Below are positions 63,765 to 64,000 of a stretch of 64,000 bases of DNA, piece after piece. The stretch spans positions 534,537-598,536 of the forward strand of contig KN834757.1 of the NCBI GenBank assembly GCA_000827265.1, in the 5' to 3' direction. This DNA is from Collybiopsis luxurians FD-317 M1. Its lineage: Eukaryota > Basidiomycota > Agaricomycetes > Agaricales > Omphalotaceae. Under the pieces are notes generated by a model. That model was given only the letters and a program-made list of their open reading frames with translations. It made no database searches and had not been told where the DNA came from. The stretch's first letter is position 1, and the number at the start of each line of letters is the position of its first letter. Position numbers and translations under genes: made by a program.

Positions 63765-64000
63765 GCTCTTGAATGTTCGAGCCTTCTGCGAGGGCACAGA
63801 TTCAGATGCGAGCTGTTGAGAATTACTCATTATATTCAAGCGAGCATGGGTCTTGTCGAGTACTAATTTGATCGTACTATGTAGGATATATATCACGAAG
63901 CCCTATGGTTGCCCATAATTAAAAGTTAGTATCAGGAAAGACATAGCATACGACTGATCCTGTTTTGTTACTAGCTCGCTCTCGGACAAAGCTATCCTCG
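63765..64000. other. Right-end intergenic sequence
   Basis: 3' UTR of the kinase-ankyrin gene and flanking DNA to the window edge. No gene start recognised. Confidence 0.4.

Overview
The window looks like nuclear DNA of a filamentous basidiomycete, most likely an Agaricomycete. Genes are densely packed on both strands and broken by many short introns of about 50-60 nt with GT...AG ends and CTAAY-like branch sites. Several gene families are typical of mushroom-forming fungi: tyrosine-kinase-like kinases with HGDLKG/HADLKG loops, DUF6534-type membrane proteins, and a multi-pass membrane family ending in LPDTAYQAVQW. No rRNA, tRNA or CRISPR array was recognised. The species cannot be told from the sequence alone.

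Layout. 1-1640 (-): 5' part of mitochondrial proline dehydrogenase, running off the left edge. 2140-4733 (+): TKL-like kinase. 4734-6256: intergenic, with a long imperfect inverted repeat. 6257-6859 (+): small secreted protein. 7139-8204 (-) and 8324-12890 (+): BCP1/BCCIP homologue and CAND1, divergent from a 119-bp shared promoter. 13105-16921 (+): meiotic MSH4. 17393-18985 (-): caspase-fold peptidase-like protein. 19337-20993 (-): type I membrane protein. 21463-28087 (-): RPB1, the largest subunit of RNA polymerase II, whose C-terminal domain is cut into tiny exons. 28559-31046 (+): ESCRT-0 subunit VPS27. This left half is mostly conserved housekeeping genes.

31935-45300 is a duplication-rich accessory block. 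It has two tandem DUF6534-type genes, then a tandem array of a different multi-pass membrane family: one frameshifted remnant and three longer copies. Each longer copy carries at least one nonsense codon explained by a C:G-to-T:A transition. A 1,058-bp hAT-like transposon with 8-bp target duplications sits between copies 2 and 3, and the paralogous spacer supplies its empty site. The array stops about 110 bp short of a spliced cytochrome c gene (45324-45879).

46230-53150 holds an amidohydrolase (-), a major facilitator transporter (-), an MLKL-NTD-like kinase (-) and an internally deleted copy of the amidohydrolase. Three copies of a ~150-bp repeat lie in this stretch. 53398-56566 (+) is a SAP/AT-hook nuclear protein. 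The right end carries a four-helix/HeLo-like pseudokinase (57538-59259, -) and a kinase-ankyrin fusion (60466-63764, +).

The strongest candidates for something new are the RPB1 CTD micro-exons (including an apparent 3-nt exon, all introns phase 1), the decaying membrane-protein array with its datable hAT insertion, and the right-hand group of kinase-like signalling proteins. Exon boundaries were read by eye from splice signals and reading frame; none was confirmed by transcripts.
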